This document shows positions 13,419-13,605 of a stretch of DNA of 13,605 nt, piece by piece. The translations under genes and the position numbers were made by a program. Numbering within the stretch: position 1 is the stretch's first letter; every line of letters starts with the position of its first letter. Below the pieces are notes generated by a model that did no database searches, was not told the DNA's origin, and worked only from the letters and a program-made list of their open reading frames with translations. Source of the DNA: DASQHY01 sp035602605. Its GTDB lineage: Bacteria > Acidobacteriota > Terriglobia > Acidiferrales > UBA7541. The DNA is taken from assembly GCA_035602605.1 (NCBI GenBank), contig DATNLZ010000128.1, positions 1 to 13,605 on the forward strand. The letters are read 5' to 3'.

Positions 13419-13605
13419 CTACTTCTTTGCAAGCTCGCCCTGAAAGTGATTTTCAACGTTTTCGCGACTCAGCGGGTTTCTTGCTTTGGTCAACATGATC
13501 GAATAGACGATCTCATTGCCCTCAAGCTGGGCAGTGATAAACGCCCCGTCGTTCGGCAGTTCCTGGTAGATGAATTTCACTCTTCTGCCGTCTTCCAGTG
13601 TTTTG
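13419..13605 (-). CDS. C-terminal end of an unidentified protein, partial
   Basis: From the right edge the minus strand reads 61 codons to a TAG at 13419-13421. The sequence is protein-like: KTLEDGRRVKFIYQELPNDG, then AFITAQLEGNEIVYSIMLTK and SRENVENHFQGELAKK. Alternating strands followed by an amphipathic helix suggest a small alpha/beta domain. The start lies outside the window. I do not recognise the family. Confidence 0.7.
   Translation of the reverse strand, partial: KTLEDGRRVKFIYQELPNDGAFITAQLEGNEIVYSIMLTKARNPLSRENVENHFQGELAKK

Overview
The window looks like chromosome from an acidobacterium (Acidobacteriota, probably class Terriglobia). The strongest sign is a full-length 'VWFA-related Acidobacterial domain' protein (9050-10762). 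It is supported by a secreted protein of choice-of-anchor D (ASPM/SPD-2/Hydin-type) repeats, a CYCNC-type exported protein, a MerR-TPR hybrid beside Ku, and many small Sec-exported proteins of unknown role. This assignment rests on family knowledge, not on a database search. I see no rRNA, tRNA, CRISPR array, transposase or phage gene.

Layout. (1) Positions 1-1445, minus: the N-terminal 481 codons of a probable lipoprotein with four ~95-100 aa beta-sandwich repeats, running off the left edge. (2) 1446-1988: a spacer holding two short ORFs that could be leaders, one on each side. (3) 1992-2363 plus and 2397-3275 minus: two convergent response regulators without output DNA-binding domains, one a lone receiver and the other receiver-PAS with a C-terminal helical module. 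(4) 3455-5167 minus: ku followed 6 bp later by a MerR-HTH/TPR protein, so the DNA-end-binding protein of non-homologous end joining shares a transcript with a putative regulator; no LigD lies in the window. (5) 5529-8930 plus: a run of envelope or exported proteins (outer-membrane barrel, two-TM small protein, CYCNC protein, four-domain DUF3011 protein, low-complexity polar protein). (6) 9050-10762 minus: the VWFA-related protein. (7) 11222-12762 minus: an NTF2/SnoaL-like protein, an exported lipocalin/DUF1579-like protein and a 76 aa helical protein. (8) 12763-13605: two tentative small plus-strand ORFs sharing a W-x-C-x2-C-x3-N motif, then the C-terminal end of a minus-strand gene running off the right edge.

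The most interesting signals are these. The C-terminal 64 residues of the receiver-PAS protein are homologous to the 76 aa stand-alone protein 10 kb away, which suggests a mobile helical signalling module. An operator-like set of ATACAGG half-sites overlaps a promoter-like sequence upstream of the receiver-PAS gene. The DUF3011 protein has an A-B-A-B domain pattern, indicating en-bloc duplication. The CYCNC gene has its Shine-Dalgarno and signal peptide placed for an ATA start codon. Twin small ORFs carry half a zinc-finger signature. All need homolog searches to settle.
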